Shown here piece by piece: positions 18,898 to 28,878 of a DNA stretch of 56,874 nt. Position numbers and translations under genes: made by a program. This DNA comes from Maritimibacter sp. REDSEA-S28_B5 (GTDB taxonomy: Bacteria; Pseudomonadota; Alphaproteobacteria; Rhodobacterales; Rhodobacteraceae): NCBI GenBank assembly GCA_001626765.1, contig LUOO01000122.1, forward strand, positions 1-56,874, in the 5' to 3' direction. The notes beneath the pieces were generated by a model. It made no database searches and was not told the origin of the DNA. It saw only the letters and a list, made by a program, of their open reading frames with translations. Numbering within the stretch: the stretch's first letter is position 1; every line of letters starts with the position of its first letter.

Positions 18898-20154
18898 CTA
18901 GAACCGCCCCTTGGCGTGGGGCGAGGCCCAGGTGAGCCAGATCGACGCGGTCCAGGTAAAGGCGCCGCCACCTGCGGGCGCGCCGTCAACCGGCGAGAAA
19001 TACTCGTAAAACCCGTGTTCGGAGACGAGCCGCTGCGTGTCCTTGCGCAGGCGTTCGGCCAGCACCGTGTGCCCGGTTTCGGCAAGCCCGATCCCGATCA
19101 GCGCATTCATCATCCCCCAGACCGGACCGCGCCAGTATTTCAGACGGTCAAAGCGCGGGTCGCCGGGGTCGAGCGAGGGGATACCAAATGCGACCTCGTC
19201 GAGCACCCGGCCTAGGTGCTTCAGCTGCCGGTCGTCGCGTATCCCCGCGTACCAATTGAGGAAACTGGCGGAGGACAGCGTGTCGGTAAAGGCCCCGGTG
19301 CGCAGGTTGACGCTGTCGTAATGACCGCGCGCCTCGTTCCAATGCGCCTTCACGCCCTGTTTGAGCGTCCCGATCCAGCCCTCGATCTCGTCCGTGCCAT
19401 GGTCGAACTCGGCGGCGATGTGCAAAAGGTCGCGACAGGCGCGCAGGAGCATGAAGGTCATGCCCACGTCGGCCACGCGAAATGGGCTCTGCTCGGCGAT
19501 CCGAGCCTCGTCCCAGCCCGCGTTCTGACTGAGTTGCACGAGCGCGACATAGCGGTCGTAGTCGAGCTTCGTGGGCCGCATCGAAGGGTCGATGTGGGTG
19601 GTGTCGGACCGCTGATACTCCCCCACCTCGCGCGTATCGACGCCCGTGAGCGCCACGTCCCAGTCCGGTGCATTGTCACGCCCGCTTTCCCAGGGGTGCG
19701 TGATCGCCACCATGCCATTCTCGACCCGGTTCTGCATCCACCAGCGATGCCAGCTCACGAGCCGGCCATAAAGCAGCTCCATGTGAATACGGCCATAGCG
19801 CTTGTCCGCCTCGTAGACAGCGCGCGCCATGGTGGCGGCGATGGGAGGCTGGCTGATACCCGAAGTATGCGGCACCCGCGGAATGCGCCAGACATCGGGG
19901 CCGGGAAAATAGCCGAAGGCCTGCTTGTGAAACACGATATGGGGCACCATGCCGGTGTCCCACTGGCCCTGAAACAGCGTCTCGAGTTCCGCCCAGGCCC
20001 GTTTCGGGTCGTAGGTCGAAAAGCCCCAGGCGGCAAAGGCGGAATCCCAGTTCCACTGGTAGGGATAGAGGCCCTTGGTCGGCACGGTGTAGAGGCCCCG
20101 GTCATTGGCTTCCATGACCTTGCGGGCCTTGCGGTCGATCTTGTCGTAATTCAT
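18898..20154 (-). CDS. MGH1-like glycoside hydrolase (GH63/trehalase-like)
   Basis: A 418-residue (alpha/alpha)6-barrel glycosidase with no signal peptide, so cytoplasmic. The marks are YPYQWNWDSAFAAWGF near residue 31, HPWESGRDNAPDWD in the middle, YWRGPVWGMMNALIGIGL, and the end motif GGGAFTWTASIWLTW. These are the conserved regions of the mannosylglycerate/glucosylglycerate hydrolase group. The likely role is breakdown of a glycosylglycerate-type compatible solute, but the exact substrate is inference. It lies 80 bases from the chemoreceptor and is read in the same direction. Confidence 0.85.
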   Translation of the reverse strand: MNYDKIDRKARKVMEANDRGLYTVPTKGLYPYQWNWDSAFAAWGFSTYDPKRAWAELETLFQGQWDTGMVPHIVFHKQAFGYFPGPDVWRIPRVPHTSGISQPPIAATMARAVYEADKRYGRIHMELLYGRLVSWHRWWMQNRVENGMVAITHPWESGRDNAPDWDVALTGVDTREVGEYQRSDTTHIDPSMRPTKLDYDRYVALVQLSQNAGWDEARIAEQSPFRVADVGMTFMLLRACRDLLHIAAEFDHGTDEIEGWIGTLKQGVKAHWNEARGHYDSVNLRTGAFTDTLSSASFLNWYAGIRDDRQLKHLGRVLDEVAFGIPSLDPGDPRFDRLKYWRGPVWGMMNALIGIGLAETGHTVLAERLRKDTQRLVSEHGFYEYFSPVDGAPAGGGAFTWTASIWLTWASPHAKGRF

Positions 20155-20283
20155 GGCCTATCCGCGCGTCGCTCTGGCCTCAGGCTCCTGCCTTGTGGCC
20201 CGAACCGCAACCCCTGCGCCCTGACCGCGCGGGCAGGACCGCAAGCGATGCATCATGCGACACCGCCCCGCGCCGGTTCCGCA

Positions 20284-20319
20284 CAAAAAAGAGGCGCCCC
20301 TTCACGCAGCGCCCCTTTC
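20284..20319 (-). terminator. Intrinsic terminator after the aminotransferase gene
   Basis: On the minus strand GAAAGGGGCGC pairs with GCGCCTCTTT across an 11-base loop (one mismatch), followed by a run of T. It lies about 55 bases after the aminotransferase stop, so it probably ends that transcript before the glycoside hydrolase gene. Confidence 0.75.
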
Positions 20320-20372
20320 ATCTTTCCCGAAATACGCAAGACCGACGCGGCCACAGGCGCCGCCGTCCGTCT

Positions 20373-21566
20373 CTAGCGCCCGGCGATGACACGCGCGGCG
20401 GCGTCGATGGCCCCCGGACCATGCGGGATGTCGAGCGCGGCAAGCCCGGCCTCGATCGTCGCCAGCGCCCCCAGCACCATATGGGCGTTCACATGGCCCA
20501 TGTGGCCGATGCGGAAATAATCGTCGCCATTGGGATCGGCCTCGGTGTTCATGCCGAGCGAAATGCCCAGCGTCAGCCCCGCGTTCGCCTCGACCCAGCG
20601 GCGCAGGCGCAGGCCGTTGCCACCGCCGATGCGGATGGCGGACACGGCGCGGGACCGCTCGGCGGGGTCCGCGATGTTCATCGCCATCTCGCCGCCCTGC
20701 CCCCAGGCAGCCACGGCGGCCCAGACGGCGCGCGCGAGGCTGTCGTGGCGGATCCAGACCGCCTCGATCCCGCCCTCCTCACCGATCATGTCGAGCGCCT
20801 CGCGCAGGCCCAGAAGGCGATGCGTGGGCGCGGTGCCGCCGAAGAACTGATAGAAGAAATCCGGGGCAGACCGCGGACCCCAGTCCCAGTAGTAGCTGAC
20901 GGAGGACACACTGGCCGCGCGCGCCTTGTCGTTGAAGAAGACGAACCCAAGCCCGGGCGGCGTCATCAGGCCCTTCTGGCTCGCCGCCACCATGACGTCG
21001 ACGCCCCAGGCGTCCATCTCGAAGCGGTCGCAGCCGAGCGATGCGATGCAGTCCACCATGAAGAGCGCCGGGTGACCAGCCGCGTCGATGGCCGCGCGGA
21101 TGGCGGGCACATCGTTAAGGACGCTGGTCGCGGTGTCCACATGCACGCAGAGCACGGCCTTGATCCTGTGGTCCGTATCGGCCCGCAACGTCTCTTCCAC
21201 CACCGCCGGATCGACGGGGGCGTGGCGGCCGAACTCGATCACCTCGACCTCGACGCCGAGCCGGGAACAGATCATGCCCCAGAGCGCCGCGAACCGGCCG
21301 GTCGACAGCACGAGCGCCTTGTCGCCGGGGGCGAGCAGGTTCATCGCGGCAGCTTCCCACGCGCCATGGCCGTTTGCGATATAGATCGCCGCGTGGCCCG
21401 TGGTGCGGGCGACCGACTTGAGGTCGGGGACCATGGCGTGGACCATGTCGACCAGCGCGCCCTCGTAGATATTGGGAGCCGAGACATGCATCGCGTTCAG
21501 CACCCGTTCGGGGCTGACCGAAGGTCCTGGAATGGCGAGGTAGGTGCGGCCGTGGTTCAGGCTCAT
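20373..21566 (-). CDS. Class V aminotransferase (alanine/serine-glyoxylate type)
   Basis: A 397-residue PLP enzyme. The start at 21566 gives MSLNHGRTYLAIPGPS, the usual beginning for this group, with GGAG upstream; open frame before it lacks similarity. Key regions are NGHGAWEAAAMNLL (cofactor phosphate area), LCVHVDTATSVLND, the Asp of MVDCIASLG, and the PLP lysine in VAASQKGLMTPPG. Such enzymes move amino groups between alanine, serine or aspartate and glyoxylate or related keto acids; the substrate pair is not fixed by the sequence. A terminator follows the gene. Confidence 0.9.
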   Translation of the reverse strand: MSLNHGRTYLAIPGPSVSPERVLNAMHVSAPNIYEGALVDMVHAMVPDLKSVARTTGHAAIYIANGHGAWEAAAMNLLAPGDKALVLSTGRFAALWGMICSRLGVEVEVIEFGRHAPVDPAVVEETLRADTDHRIKAVLCVHVDTATSVLNDVPAIRAAIDAAGHPALFMVDCIASLGCDRFEMDAWGVDVMVAASQKGLMTPPGLGFVFFNDKARAASVSSVSYYWDWGPRSAPDFFYQFFGGTAPTHRLLGLREALDMIGEEGGIEAVWIRHDSLARAVWAAVAAWGQGGEMAMNIADPAERSRAVSAIRIGGGNGLRLRRWVEANAGLTLGISLGMNTEADPNGDDYFRIGHMGHVNAHMVLGALATIEAGLAALDIPHGPGAIDAAARVIAGR

Positions 21567-21684
21567 GGGAGGCTCCTGCTGTCTTGGCCAAGAGCGGTAG
21601 TCGGGCGGCGCGGGGGCGTCAATCGCCGGGCGCGTGACGGGCTGCACAGAGGCGGCGCTCTCGCCCCGCCCGATGCACAGATCT

Positions 21685-22353
21685 CTAGCGGTAGCGGCGG
21701 GCGAGACGGGCGGGATTGGCCCCGGCGAGGTAGCGGGTCTGGCGGATGAGGTTCCCCGCCCCTTGGGCCAGCCAGCGGCCTTCGTACCGGTCCCAGCCGG
21801 TCTCGATCCACGCCTCGAGCGCACGCGCGCGCGGAAGGGCGCGCACGAGGGCGATGTCCTCCATCAGGGGCTGATCCGGATAGCCGCCGGCGGCACGGTA
21901 GGTCTCGCGCGCGACGAGCAGGCCCTGATCGCCGAAGGGCAGCCCCAAATGACGCGCGCGCAGATTGGCCCAGCCGGCGGTGATCCGAGGGGCAAGACCC
22001 CGCGCCCGAAAGCGCAGCGGAAAATACCCGGGGACACCGAGCGTGATGCCGCGCTCGACCGCCTCGACCCAGCCGGGTCCGGGCAGGCTGTCGGCGTGAA
22101 GAAACAGGAACCAGTCGCCCCGTGCCGCTTCGCCACCTCGGCGCAATTGCCCCCCGCGCGAAGCAGGACCGGTGACGGTGAGTGCGCCGACTTCGCCCGC
22201 GATGGTCATCGTCGCATCGGTCGATCCCCCGTCCGAGAGGACGAGGTCGCGGATCAGCCCCGACTCGACACCCCCCATCAATGCGATGAGAAGCGAGGGC
22301 AACGTGGCCTCGGCGTTCAGGGTCGGGATGACGACGGAAAGGGGGGCGCGCAT
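21685..22353 (-). CDS. TIGR04283-type glycosyltransferase family 2
   Basis: A 222-residue GT2 protein: the GT-A start is LSVVIPTLNAEATLPSLL, then LSDGGSTDAT and the DxD-like FLHADSLPGPGW. PASRGGQLRRGGEAARGDW is typical of the small TIGR04283 group, some members of which are linked to arsenosugar synthesis. No arsenic gene is near, so that role is only a family hint. No membrane segment. It is divergent from ygfZ, 93 bases away. Confidence 0.85.
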   Translation of the reverse strand: MRAPLSVVIPTLNAEATLPSLLIALMGGVESGLIRDLVLSDGGSTDATMTIAGEVGALTVTGPASRGGQLRRGGEAARGDWFLFLHADSLPGPGWVEAVERGITLGVPGYFPLRFRARGLAPRITAGWANLRARHLGLPFGDQGLLVARETYRAAGGYPDQPLMEDIALVRALPRARALEAWIETGWDRYEGRWLAQGAGNLIRQTRYLAGANPARLARRYR

Positions 22354-22446
22354 GGGCTGTGCGTGTCTCGCGGGTTGGGGCTGTCGGTTGTGGATGCTAG
22401 GTCTATATTAACACTCCGAGCGTATGGAAAGAGAGCGACGGTTGCG

Positions 22447-23238
22447 ATGACGACGATGGAACAGGCGAAACAGGGGTCCGCGGGCGAACGCCACGAGGGT
22501 CGCGTGGTGCTGCGGCTCACAGGCGCGGACAGGGTCGAGTTTCTGCAGGGACTTGTGACGAATGACGTGAAACGGTCCGCGGGGCTGACCTATGCGGCAC
22601 TGCTCACGCCGCAGGGCAAATACATGGCGGATTTCTTCGTGCTCGTGCGAGCCGAGGATATCCTTATCGACGTGAATGCGGATCTGGCGCAGATGCTCGC
22701 GCAGCGGCTGTCGATGTATAAACTGCGCAAGGATGTGCAGATCGAGGTAACCGATCTGGCGGTGTTTCGTGGATTGGGCGAGGTACCCGAGGACGGCTGG
22801 AACGACCCCCGGGACACGGCTTTGGGCTGGCGCGCCTACCGGCCGGATGGCACGGCTTCTGCGGGGGAGCCTGCCATCGACTGGGATGCGATCCGGGTCG
22901 AGCGGACGGTTCCGGAAACGGGTCGGGAACTCGATGGAGAGACCTACATCCTCGAGGCGGGGTTTGAACGGCTCCACGGAGTCGATTTCCGCAAGGGCTG
23001 CTACGTCGGACAGGAGGTCACAGCGCGGATGAAGCACAAGACCGAACTGCGCAAAGGCTTCGTGACCGTCGAGGTCGAGGGCGACGCGACGCCCGGCAGC
23101 GACATCGTGAACGAGGACGGCAAGGTGGCCGGACGGCTTCACACAGTCGCGGGGGACCGCGCCCTCGCCTATCTGCGGTTTGACTGGGCGAAGGGTCCGC
23201 TGACGGCGGGCGACGCGCTGGTGCGCTGGAACGGGTGA
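22447..23238 (+). CDS. ygfZ: Folate-binding YgfZ/CAF17-like protein
   Basis: A 263-residue protein of the aminomethyltransferase-like fold. It carries the family signature KGCYVGQEVTARMKHK near residue 183 and an N-terminal LTGADRVEFLQGLVTNDV. YgfZ uses tetrahydrofolate and takes part in Fe-S cluster assembly or repair for certain enzymes. The ATG at 22447 is used; ATG at 22456 is also possible. The open frame upstream of it is antisense to the glycosyltransferase and is not part of this gene. Confidence 0.9.
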   Translation: MTTMEQAKQGSAGERHEGRVVLRLTGADRVEFLQGLVTNDVKRSAGLTYAALLTPQGKYMADFFVLVRAEDILIDVNADLAQMLAQRLSMYKLRKDVQIEVTDLAVFRGLGEVPEDGWNDPRDTALGWRAYRPDGTASAGEPAIDWDAIRVERTVPETGRELDGETYILEAGFERLHGVDFRKGCYVGQEVTARMKHKTELRKGFVTVEVEGDATPGSDIVNEDGKVAGRLHTVAGDRALAYLRFDWAKGPLTAGDALVRWNG

Positions 23239-23435
23239 TCCAGTGACACGCGGCCACGGTGACTTGCCGACAGGGACCGGCGGCAGGGACTGACGGCGGG
23301 ACGGCCAGACCTGTCGGACGCTTGACCCGGGTCGACGGCCGGACCGGACAGACGGGTTCGGATGGCCCAGACTCTTCAAAAGCTACCGTGGACTCGTCGA
23401 ACGCCCTCTGACCTGGATCGGCGCGTGACGCTGCG

Positions 23436-23999
23436 TTATGCGCGTTCCGAATATTCCATCGTCTCGGTGTTGACGATGATCGCCTCCCCCGGTCCCACGA
23501 AGGGCGGCACCTGCACGCGCACCCCGTTGTCGAGCACGGCGGGCTTGAAGCTCTTGGCCGCCGTCTGGCCATTCACGACCGGCTCGGTCTCGGCGATGGT
23601 GCAGGTCACCTTGGCAGGCAGACGCGCATTGAGCGCCTCGCTCTCGTGGAATTCGACGTGGATGGTCATGCCGTCCTGCAGAAACGGACGGCGCTCGCCC
23701 AGCAGATCGGCGTCGAGCTCGTATTGCTCGTAGCTTTCGGTATCCATGAAGGTCAAAACGCCGTCGGTTTCATAGAGAAACTGCATGTCGCGCATCTCGA
23801 GGCGGACCTGTTCGACCTTGTCGACCGAGCGAAACCGTTCGTTCAGCTTCGATCCGTTACGAAGGTTGCGCAGTTCGACCTGCGCAAATGCGCCACCCTT
23901 GCCGGGTTTGACATGGTCGACTTTGACGGCGGCCCACAGGCCCCCATTGTGCTCCAGGACGTTCCCGGGGCGAATCTCGTTACCGTTGATTTTCGGCAT
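23436..23999 (-). CDS. efp: Translation elongation factor P
   Basis: A 187-residue protein with the three-domain EF-P layout. It starts [20 protein letters not shown]; Lys34 in KPGKGGAF is the residue modified in many bacteria, and the C-terminal OB domain ends [17 protein letters not shown] binds stalled ribosomes and helps proline-rich stretches form peptide bonds. The start at 23999 is chosen by alignment to EF-P; an in-frame ATG at 24041 would add an unconserved leader. No modification-enzyme gene (epmA/earP) is in the window. Confidence 0.95.
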   Translation of the reverse strand: MPKINGNEIRPGNVLEHNGGLWAAVKVDHVKPGKGGAFAQVELRNLRNGSKLNERFRSVDKVEQVRLEMRDMQFLYETDGVLTFMDTESYEQYELDADLLGERRPFLQDGMTIHVEFHESEALNARLPAKVTCTIAETEPVVNGQTAAKSFKPAVLDNGVRVQVPPFVGPGEAIIVNTETMEYSERA

Positions 24000-24216
24000 G
24001 TGCAAAACCGTGGCAAAAGGTTGACGGAAGTTCGGCGGCACCTATATCCGGGGGACCTGCGCCGTGCAATACGACTAGGTTTTGTGTAGGACGTCAGCAA
24101 GCTATGCAGTATGAGCATAGGTGCCATGCGCCCCAGCCAATACCGAATCGGCGCCGAAACGTCATATTGGCCCGCACGCCAAGAAGTGCAAGACAAGAAC
24201 AACAAAAGGACTTGGA

Positions 24217-24537
24217 ATGCTCGACAACGTCGATGGTACTGCCTTCAATCACGAACAGGGGAACCGGGCCCGCAAACTCTTTGCAGCCGTGGTTCTTGCC
24301 GCCCTCGACGACGCGATTGCTGACGACAAGAAATACGGAAACGGCCCTGAGCAGATTGCCCGCTGGGCGCGCTCGCGCGATGGCCGTGAAGTCCTCTCCT
24401 GTGCGGGTATCGACCCGAACGAACGGGTTGTGAAGGGCCTCATGGATTTCGTGGGCAAGGGTGTTCGCACCTCCGTTGCCTTGTCGCGTGAAGAAAGCGA
24501 GCGTCGTCATGCCGCGGAGGCCGCCGAAGCTGCGTAA
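24217..24537 (+). CDS. Small conserved alphaproteobacterial protein (DUF6280-like)
   Basis: A 106-residue soluble protein, MLDNVDGTAFNHEQGNRARK, with AAAAGGA seven bases before the ATG at 24217. It is helical in character, with a Lys/Asp stretch (DDAIADDKKYGNG) and an Ala/Glu-rich end. I believe it belongs to a small uncharacterised roseobacter family (DUF6280), from memory and not from a search. A strong intrinsic terminator follows, so it is a single-gene unit, probably well expressed. Function unknown. Confidence 0.75.
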   Translation: MLDNVDGTAFNHEQGNRARKLFAAVVLAALDDAIADDKKYGNGPEQIARWARSRDGREVLSCAGIDPNERVVKGLMDFVGKGVRTSVALSREESERRHAAEAAEAA

Positions 24538-24575
24538 GCAGTCGGCCACGTGAGCGAACAAGCTGCCCTAACCGG

Positions 24576-24605
24576 AAAGCGCGCCCCTCTGCAGGGCGCG
24601 CTTTT
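24576..24605 (+). terminator. Intrinsic terminator after the DUF6280-like gene
   Basis: AAAGCGCGCCC and GGGCGCGCTTTT form an 11-base stem with a loop of about seven bases, ending in T residues. It lies 39 bases after the stop. Because the stem is A/T-flanked on both sides it could partly work in both directions. Confidence 0.85.
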
Positions 24606-24651
24606 CGTTTGTCCCCTTCCGTCCGCTGGGCGGCTGCGCTAGTCGGGTTTC

Positions 24652-26097
24652 ATGGCAAAGGCTGTGATGATCCAAGGCGCCGGTTCCAACGTCGGCAAAT
24701 CGCTTCTCGTGGCGGGGCTCGCGCGCGCGGCGCTGCATCGCGGACTGTCGGTCGCGCCTTTCAAGCCACAGAACATGTCCAACAACGCCGCCGTAACGGC
24801 GGACGGGGGCGAGATCGGGCGGGCGCAGGCGTTGCAGGCACGGGCCTGTGGTCGCGCGCCGCTGGTCGACATGAACCCGGTGCTGCTCAAACCCGAAACC
24901 GACACCGGGGCGCAGGTGATCGTGCAGGGGCAACGCTTTGCCACGGTCAAGGCGCGCGACTACGGACGGCTCAAGGCCGACCTCCTGCCGCGCGTGATGG
25001 AAAGTTTCACGCGGCTTGGGGACAGCGCCGATCTGATCGTCGTCGAGGGCGCGGGCAGCCCGGCGGAGGTCAACCTCAGGCGCGGCGACATCGCCAACAT
25101 GGGCTTTGCCGAGGCGGCCAATATCCCCGTTGTGCTCGCGGGCGACATCGACCGGGGCGGCGTGATCGCGCAGCTCGTGGGCACCCATGCGGTGCTGCCA
25201 CCGGGCGACCGGAACCGGATAGAAGCATTTATCATCAACAAGTTCCGGGGCGATGTTGCGCTCTTCGATGAAGGTCTGGCCGAGATCGCGCGGCACACGG
25301 GCTGGAGTTCGGGCGGCGTGCTGCCGTTCTTTCCCGACGCCTGGCGGCTCCCGGCCGAAGACATCATGGACCTGCGCGGGGCCGCACGGGCCGGGGGCTA
25401 CCGGATCGTGGTGCCGCGTCTGGGCCGGATCGCGAATTTCGACGATCTCGACCCACTGGCGGCGGAACCCGGCGTGAGCCTCGAGATCATCGAACCGGGA
25501 CGTGCCCTGCCCGGCGATGCGGACCTCGTGCTGCTGCCGGGGTCGAAGGCGACGCTGGCCGATCTTGCCGACCTCAGGGCGCAGGGATGGGACGTGGACC
25601 TCATGGCCCATGTGCGGCGCGGCGGGCATGTGCTGGGCATTTGCGGTGGCTACCAGATGCTCGGCCGCGCGGTGCGCGATCCGCATGAGGTCGAGGGCGG
25701 CGGGTCGGCGATGGGGCTGGGGCTGCTCGACGTGACGACGACGCTGGCACCGGCCAAGACGCTGGCGCTGACGCGGGCGGTGCACCGCGACAGCGGCGCC
25801 GCGGTCGAGGGTTACGAGATCCACATGGGCCAGACGGCAGGGCCGGATTGCGGGCGCGGCTGGCTGGAGGTGGCGGGCCGGATCGAAGGTGCGGCGAATG
25901 GTTCGGGCCGGGTCATGGGCACCTACCTGCACGGCATTTTCACATCGGACGCATTCCGCCGCGCGTTCCTGGGGGGGTTGGGCGCCAAGGGCTCGGACCT
26001 CGCCTATGACGAGGGCGTTGAGGCGACGCTCGATGCGCTGGCCGCGCATGTCGAGGCGCATCTCGACGTGGAGATGATCCTTGGCCTGGCCCGCTAG
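24652..26097 (+). CDS. cobQ: Cobyric acid synthase
   Basis: A 481-residue enzyme that amidates four carboxyl groups of adenosylcobyrinic a,c-diamide in cobalamin synthesis, using glutamine and ATP. The N-terminal synthetase has the P-loop [20 protein letters not shown] and [19 protein letters not shown]. The C-terminal class I amidotransferase has the nucleophile Cys in [10 protein letters not shown] and the His in YLHGIF. No other cob gene and no cobalamin riboswitch is seen nearby, and the gene sits alone after the terminator. Confidence 0.95.
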   Translation: MAKAVMIQGAGSNVGKSLLVAGLARAALHRGLSVAPFKPQNMSNNAAVTADGGEIGRAQALQARACGRAPLVDMNPVLLKPETDTGAQVIVQGQRFATVKARDYGRLKADLLPRVMESFTRLGDSADLIVVEGAGSPAEVNLRRGDIANMGFAEAANIPVVLAGDIDRGGVIAQLVGTHAVLPPGDRNRIEAFIINKFRGDVALFDEGLAEIARHTGWSSGGVLPFFPDAWRLPAEDIMDLRGAARAGGYRIVVPRLGRIANFDDLDPLAAEPGVSLEIIEPGRALPGDADLVLLPGSKATLADLADLRAQGWDVDLMAHVRRGGHVLGICGGYQMLGRAVRDPHEVEGGGSAMGLGLLDVTTTLAPAKTLALTRAVHRDSGAAVEGYEIHMGQTAGPDCGRGWLEVAGRIEGAANGSGRVMGTYLHGIFTSDAFRRAFLGGLGAKGSDLAYDEGVEATLDALAAHVEAHLDVEMILGLAR

Positions 26098-26137
26098 GAG
26101 GCTGCGCCCCTGACCGGGGCGCGTGTGGCGCCGCGGC

Positions 26138-27217
26138 CTAGTCGAAGTCCTTGAGCGCGAGCGCGCGGGCGATTTCCCGGCGCACCATGCGGCGCAGGTT
26201 GCGGGTGATCCGTTCGCCCATCGTGCCCTGCAATTCCTCGCGCACGAGACGAGCGACGATTTCACGCAGCATGTCCTCGTCGATCACGAGATCGTCGTCC
26301 GCGCCCCGGTCCTCGTCCTCGTCGTAGGCCGCATAGTCCTCGCCGGACGGGCGCGCGCCGTTGGCGTCGAAGGGCCCCGCGTAGTCATCGGAGGCGTAGC
26401 TGAAGGCCGCCATGTCGATCGTGTTGTCGTTTGCTCCGCCGGTCAGGCTGTCGTCGGTCTTGTCCGAGCCGGGGACTTCGGCCTCGTCGTCCTCCGGCAC
26501 GTCCTCGACGTCATAGGGCATTTCAATGTTCTCGAAATCCACCCACTCATTCGCCTGGGCGTCGACCTCGGCCTGATCCTGCCGGGTGCTCTCCACCGGC
26601 GCGGGTTCTTCTGGGGTCGTCACCTCGACACCGTCCATTCCGGCGATCAGAGCCTCGACATCCGGTTCGGAGGTCTCGTCGGCTTCCTTGGCCAGAGGCC
26701 CCACATCGGATGCGTCGGCCGGTGCCACGGACGCGCGGCGGAACACGATCGTGTCGACGGGATCATGTGGCTCGGACCCATCTGCCTCGAAATCGCGGAA
26801 CGGGTCGGCGGCGTCACCCACCACGGCCTCAAGCTCGGCGATCCGGTCTTCGAGCGACCGCAGGTCGTCATCATCGCTGTCCGTGAGGTCGGCCATCGGC
26901 GCCTCGGGCACGTCATCCCCTTCCCCATCGCCCCCGGTCGGGGCGAGGTTCCCATCGGCGAAACCATCGCTTCGCGTCGCATCGTCCGCGCCATCGGCCA
27001 AGACCTCCTGCACCGCCGCCGCTTGCGGGGCTGTCGTCTCCGCGCGTTCCGATCTGGGCGACTTGTCCGGGGCGTCCACCCGGAAGGCGGGGGTCAGGAC
27101 CAGCGCGGACCGTGGCCCGCTCTTGTCCTCCCGCGTGTCGGGATCGGCGGCGGACACGAGGCGGCGGACAGCGGAGAGCACATCCTCGATCTCGGCGTTG
27201 GTGACGGGTTCAGACAT
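26138..27217 (-). CDS. Acidic PopZ-like architecture protein
   Basis: A 359-residue soluble protein with three parts. An N-terminal amphipathic helix reads NAEIEDVLSAVRRLVSAAD. About 250 residues of strongly acidic, Asp/Glu/Pro-rich linker follow with almost no hydrophobic pattern. A basic helical C-terminus includes DMLREIVARLVREELQG and RRMVRREIARALAL. This arrangement matches that of PopZ/DUF2497 polar organisers in alphaproteobacteria (partner-binding helix, acidic linker, oligomerising helices), but I did not confirm sequence homology. The start at 27217 (MSEPVTNAEIED) is preferred to an upstream in-frame one. It converges with cobQ, 40 bases apart. Confidence 0.65.
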   Translation of the reverse strand: MSEPVTNAEIEDVLSAVRRLVSAADPDTREDKSGPRSALVLTPAFRVDAPDKSPRSERAETTAPQAAAVQEVLADGADDATRSDGFADGNLAPTGGDGEGDDVPEAPMADLTDSDDDDLRSLEDRIAELEAVVGDAADPFRDFEADGSEPHDPVDTIVFRRASVAPADASDVGPLAKEADETSEPDVEALIAGMDGVEVTTPEEPAPVESTRQDQAEVDAQANEWVDFENIEMPYDVEDVPEDDEAEVPGSDKTDDSLTGGANDNTIDMAAFSYASDDYAGPFDANGARPSGEDYAAYDEDEDRGADDDLVIDEDMLREIVARLVREELQGTMGERITRNLRRMVRREIARALALKDFD

Positions 27218-27376
27218 AGATTCGCCTTGGCTTTCCGTAGAGCGTGCCCCCAAACATAGCCAGACGGCGCCCCTCGGGCAATCCGACAGGTGGAATGGAA
27301 GCCGAAAACCGCTACGAAACCCTTAAACGCGCAGGATTTTTCCGTCGCGCCCGTGCCAGGGTCCCGCTGGCGGCCC

Positions 27377-28789
27377 CTATTCCTTGCCCAGGGCTTCCAG
27401 GATGTGATCGAGCTTCTGCCCCTGCGGGCTGACCCGGCGCAGAGGCGCGTTCTGGACCGCATTGAAATAGGCGCTGGGGTCGTAGGTGACGATGCCCAGA
27501 TTCAGGTGCTGGGCGGTCAGAAGCCCCATCGAGGCAAGCAGCGAATAGACGGCAGCGTAGCGATCGGCGCGCGACTGGAGCGCCGTTGTCTGGGCGTCGA
27601 GCAGGTCCTGTTCGGCGTTGAGCACGTCGAGCGTGGTGCGTGCGCCCAGCGTCGCCTCTTCGCGGGCACCGCGCAGGGCAACCTGGCTCGCGCGGATCTG
27701 CTGGTCGGTGGCCTCTAGGCTGGCTCCGGCCACGGCAAGCTGCGCCCAGGCGTTGCCGACCTGCCGCTCGACGCCCTGCGTCGTGACGAGCAGCGCCGCG
27801 CGCGAGGCTTCGGATTGCGCGATGGCCTGACGGTACAGCGCGGTCAGACGCCCGCCGGAATAGATCGGGCCGGAAAGCGTGACGCCCGCCTGTCCGGTCA
27901 TCGTGTTGCCCGGCAGTGCAGAGCGCGTGACGCTTGTGGTGGCCTGCACCGTGGGCAGGGTGGCGAGCTTGGACAGTTCCACCGACTTTTCCGACACCGT
28001 GACGGCGCGTTGGGCCGACAGGATGTCCGGGTGACGCAGACGCGCCTGTGCCTTGGCCGCCTCGACCGTCTCGGGGATGCGCGGCGGCGTGGGCAGCGGG
28101 GCGAGGTTGCCGGGATAGGACCCGACGGCGGCCTTGTAGCTTTCGCGCGCGACCAGAAGCTGGCCCTGCGCAGCAGCGGCCGCGGCGCGACCGGCGGCCA
28201 GTGCGGCCTGTGCCAGCGACACGTCGGTCTGCGTGATTTCGCCCACGTCGAACCGGTCCTGCGCGGCGCGCAGTTCCTGCGTGATGAGGCGCACGGAGTT
28301 GTTCTGGAGCGCCACCGCCTCGGTCGCCGACACCACGTCGAGATAGGCAATGGCCGCATTGAGAAGCACGTTCTGTTCGACGCCCACGAGCGCCTCGCGC
28401 GTCATCAGCACGCTTTCGCGCGCGATTTCGACCCGCTTGTCGGTCTGGCCGAAATCAAAAAGCAGAAGCTGCGCGGAAAGCGAGACCGAGGCGTTCCAGG
28501 TGTCCGTCAGGGCCACCCCGCCGGTGCCCAGCGCGGGATCGTTGATGGTCCGTCCCGCGGTCGCCGAATAGGACAGCACCGGGCGCAGGGCGGAAACCGC
28601 GATGGCCACATTCTCGTCCTCGGCCCGCAGCAGCGCGCGCTGCTGCTCGAGGAGGCCCGAGTTCTTGTAGGCCGCGACCAGCGCGTCGGCCAGCGTTTCG
28701 GCGCTCGCCACGACCGGCGCAAGGGCAAGCCCCATGGCCAGTATGGAGCCGGAGACCCAGTTCTTGATAGTTGTCGCCCTGCGCAGCAT
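27377..28789 (-). CDS. tolC: TolC family outer-membrane channel protein
   Basis: A 470-residue protein with a Sec signal ending about residue 30 (ALAPVVASAET) and the two repeated coiled-coil halves of TolC: LADALVAAYKNSGLLEQQRA and a second, SGGRLTALYRQAIAQSEASR. NAEQDLLDAQTTALQSRADR is typical. Such proteins form the outer-membrane exit duct for type I secretion or efflux pumps. It could serve the RTX proteins encoded at 32.7 and 37.7 kb, but no inner-membrane ABC or adaptor gene is in the window, so that is inference. Confidence 0.9.
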   Translation of the reverse strand: MLRRATTIKNWVSGSILAMGLALAPVVASAETLADALVAAYKNSGLLEQQRALLRAEDENVAIAVSALRPVLSYSATAGRTINDPALGTGGVALTDTWNASVSLSAQLLLFDFGQTDKRVEIARESVLMTREALVGVEQNVLLNAAIAYLDVVSATEAVALQNNSVRLITQELRAAQDRFDVGEITQTDVSLAQAALAAGRAAAAAAQGQLLVARESYKAAVGSYPGNLAPLPTPPRIPETVEAAKAQARLRHPDILSAQRAVTVSEKSVELSKLATLPTVQATTSVTRSALPGNTMTGQAGVTLSGPIYSGGRLTALYRQAIAQSEASRAALLVTTQGVERQVGNAWAQLAVAGASLEATDQQIRASQVALRGAREEATLGARTTLDVLNAEQDLLDAQTTALQSRADRYAAVYSLLASMGLLTAQHLNLGIVTYDPSAYFNAVQNAPLRRVSPQGQKLDHILEALGKE

Positions 28790-28878
28790 CTGCCCTGTTT
28801 CCTTTTCTGTCCGCGGTCCGAAACCGCGCCGGTCCTGAACGACCCGGCGCCACGATGGCCCGCGTCTGGCGCCCTGGA

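Noticed and set aside
24538..24651. Cobalamin riboswitch upstream of cobQ
   Set aside because: Only 46 bases remain between the terminator and cobQ. That is too short, and no B12-box-like sequence is seen.
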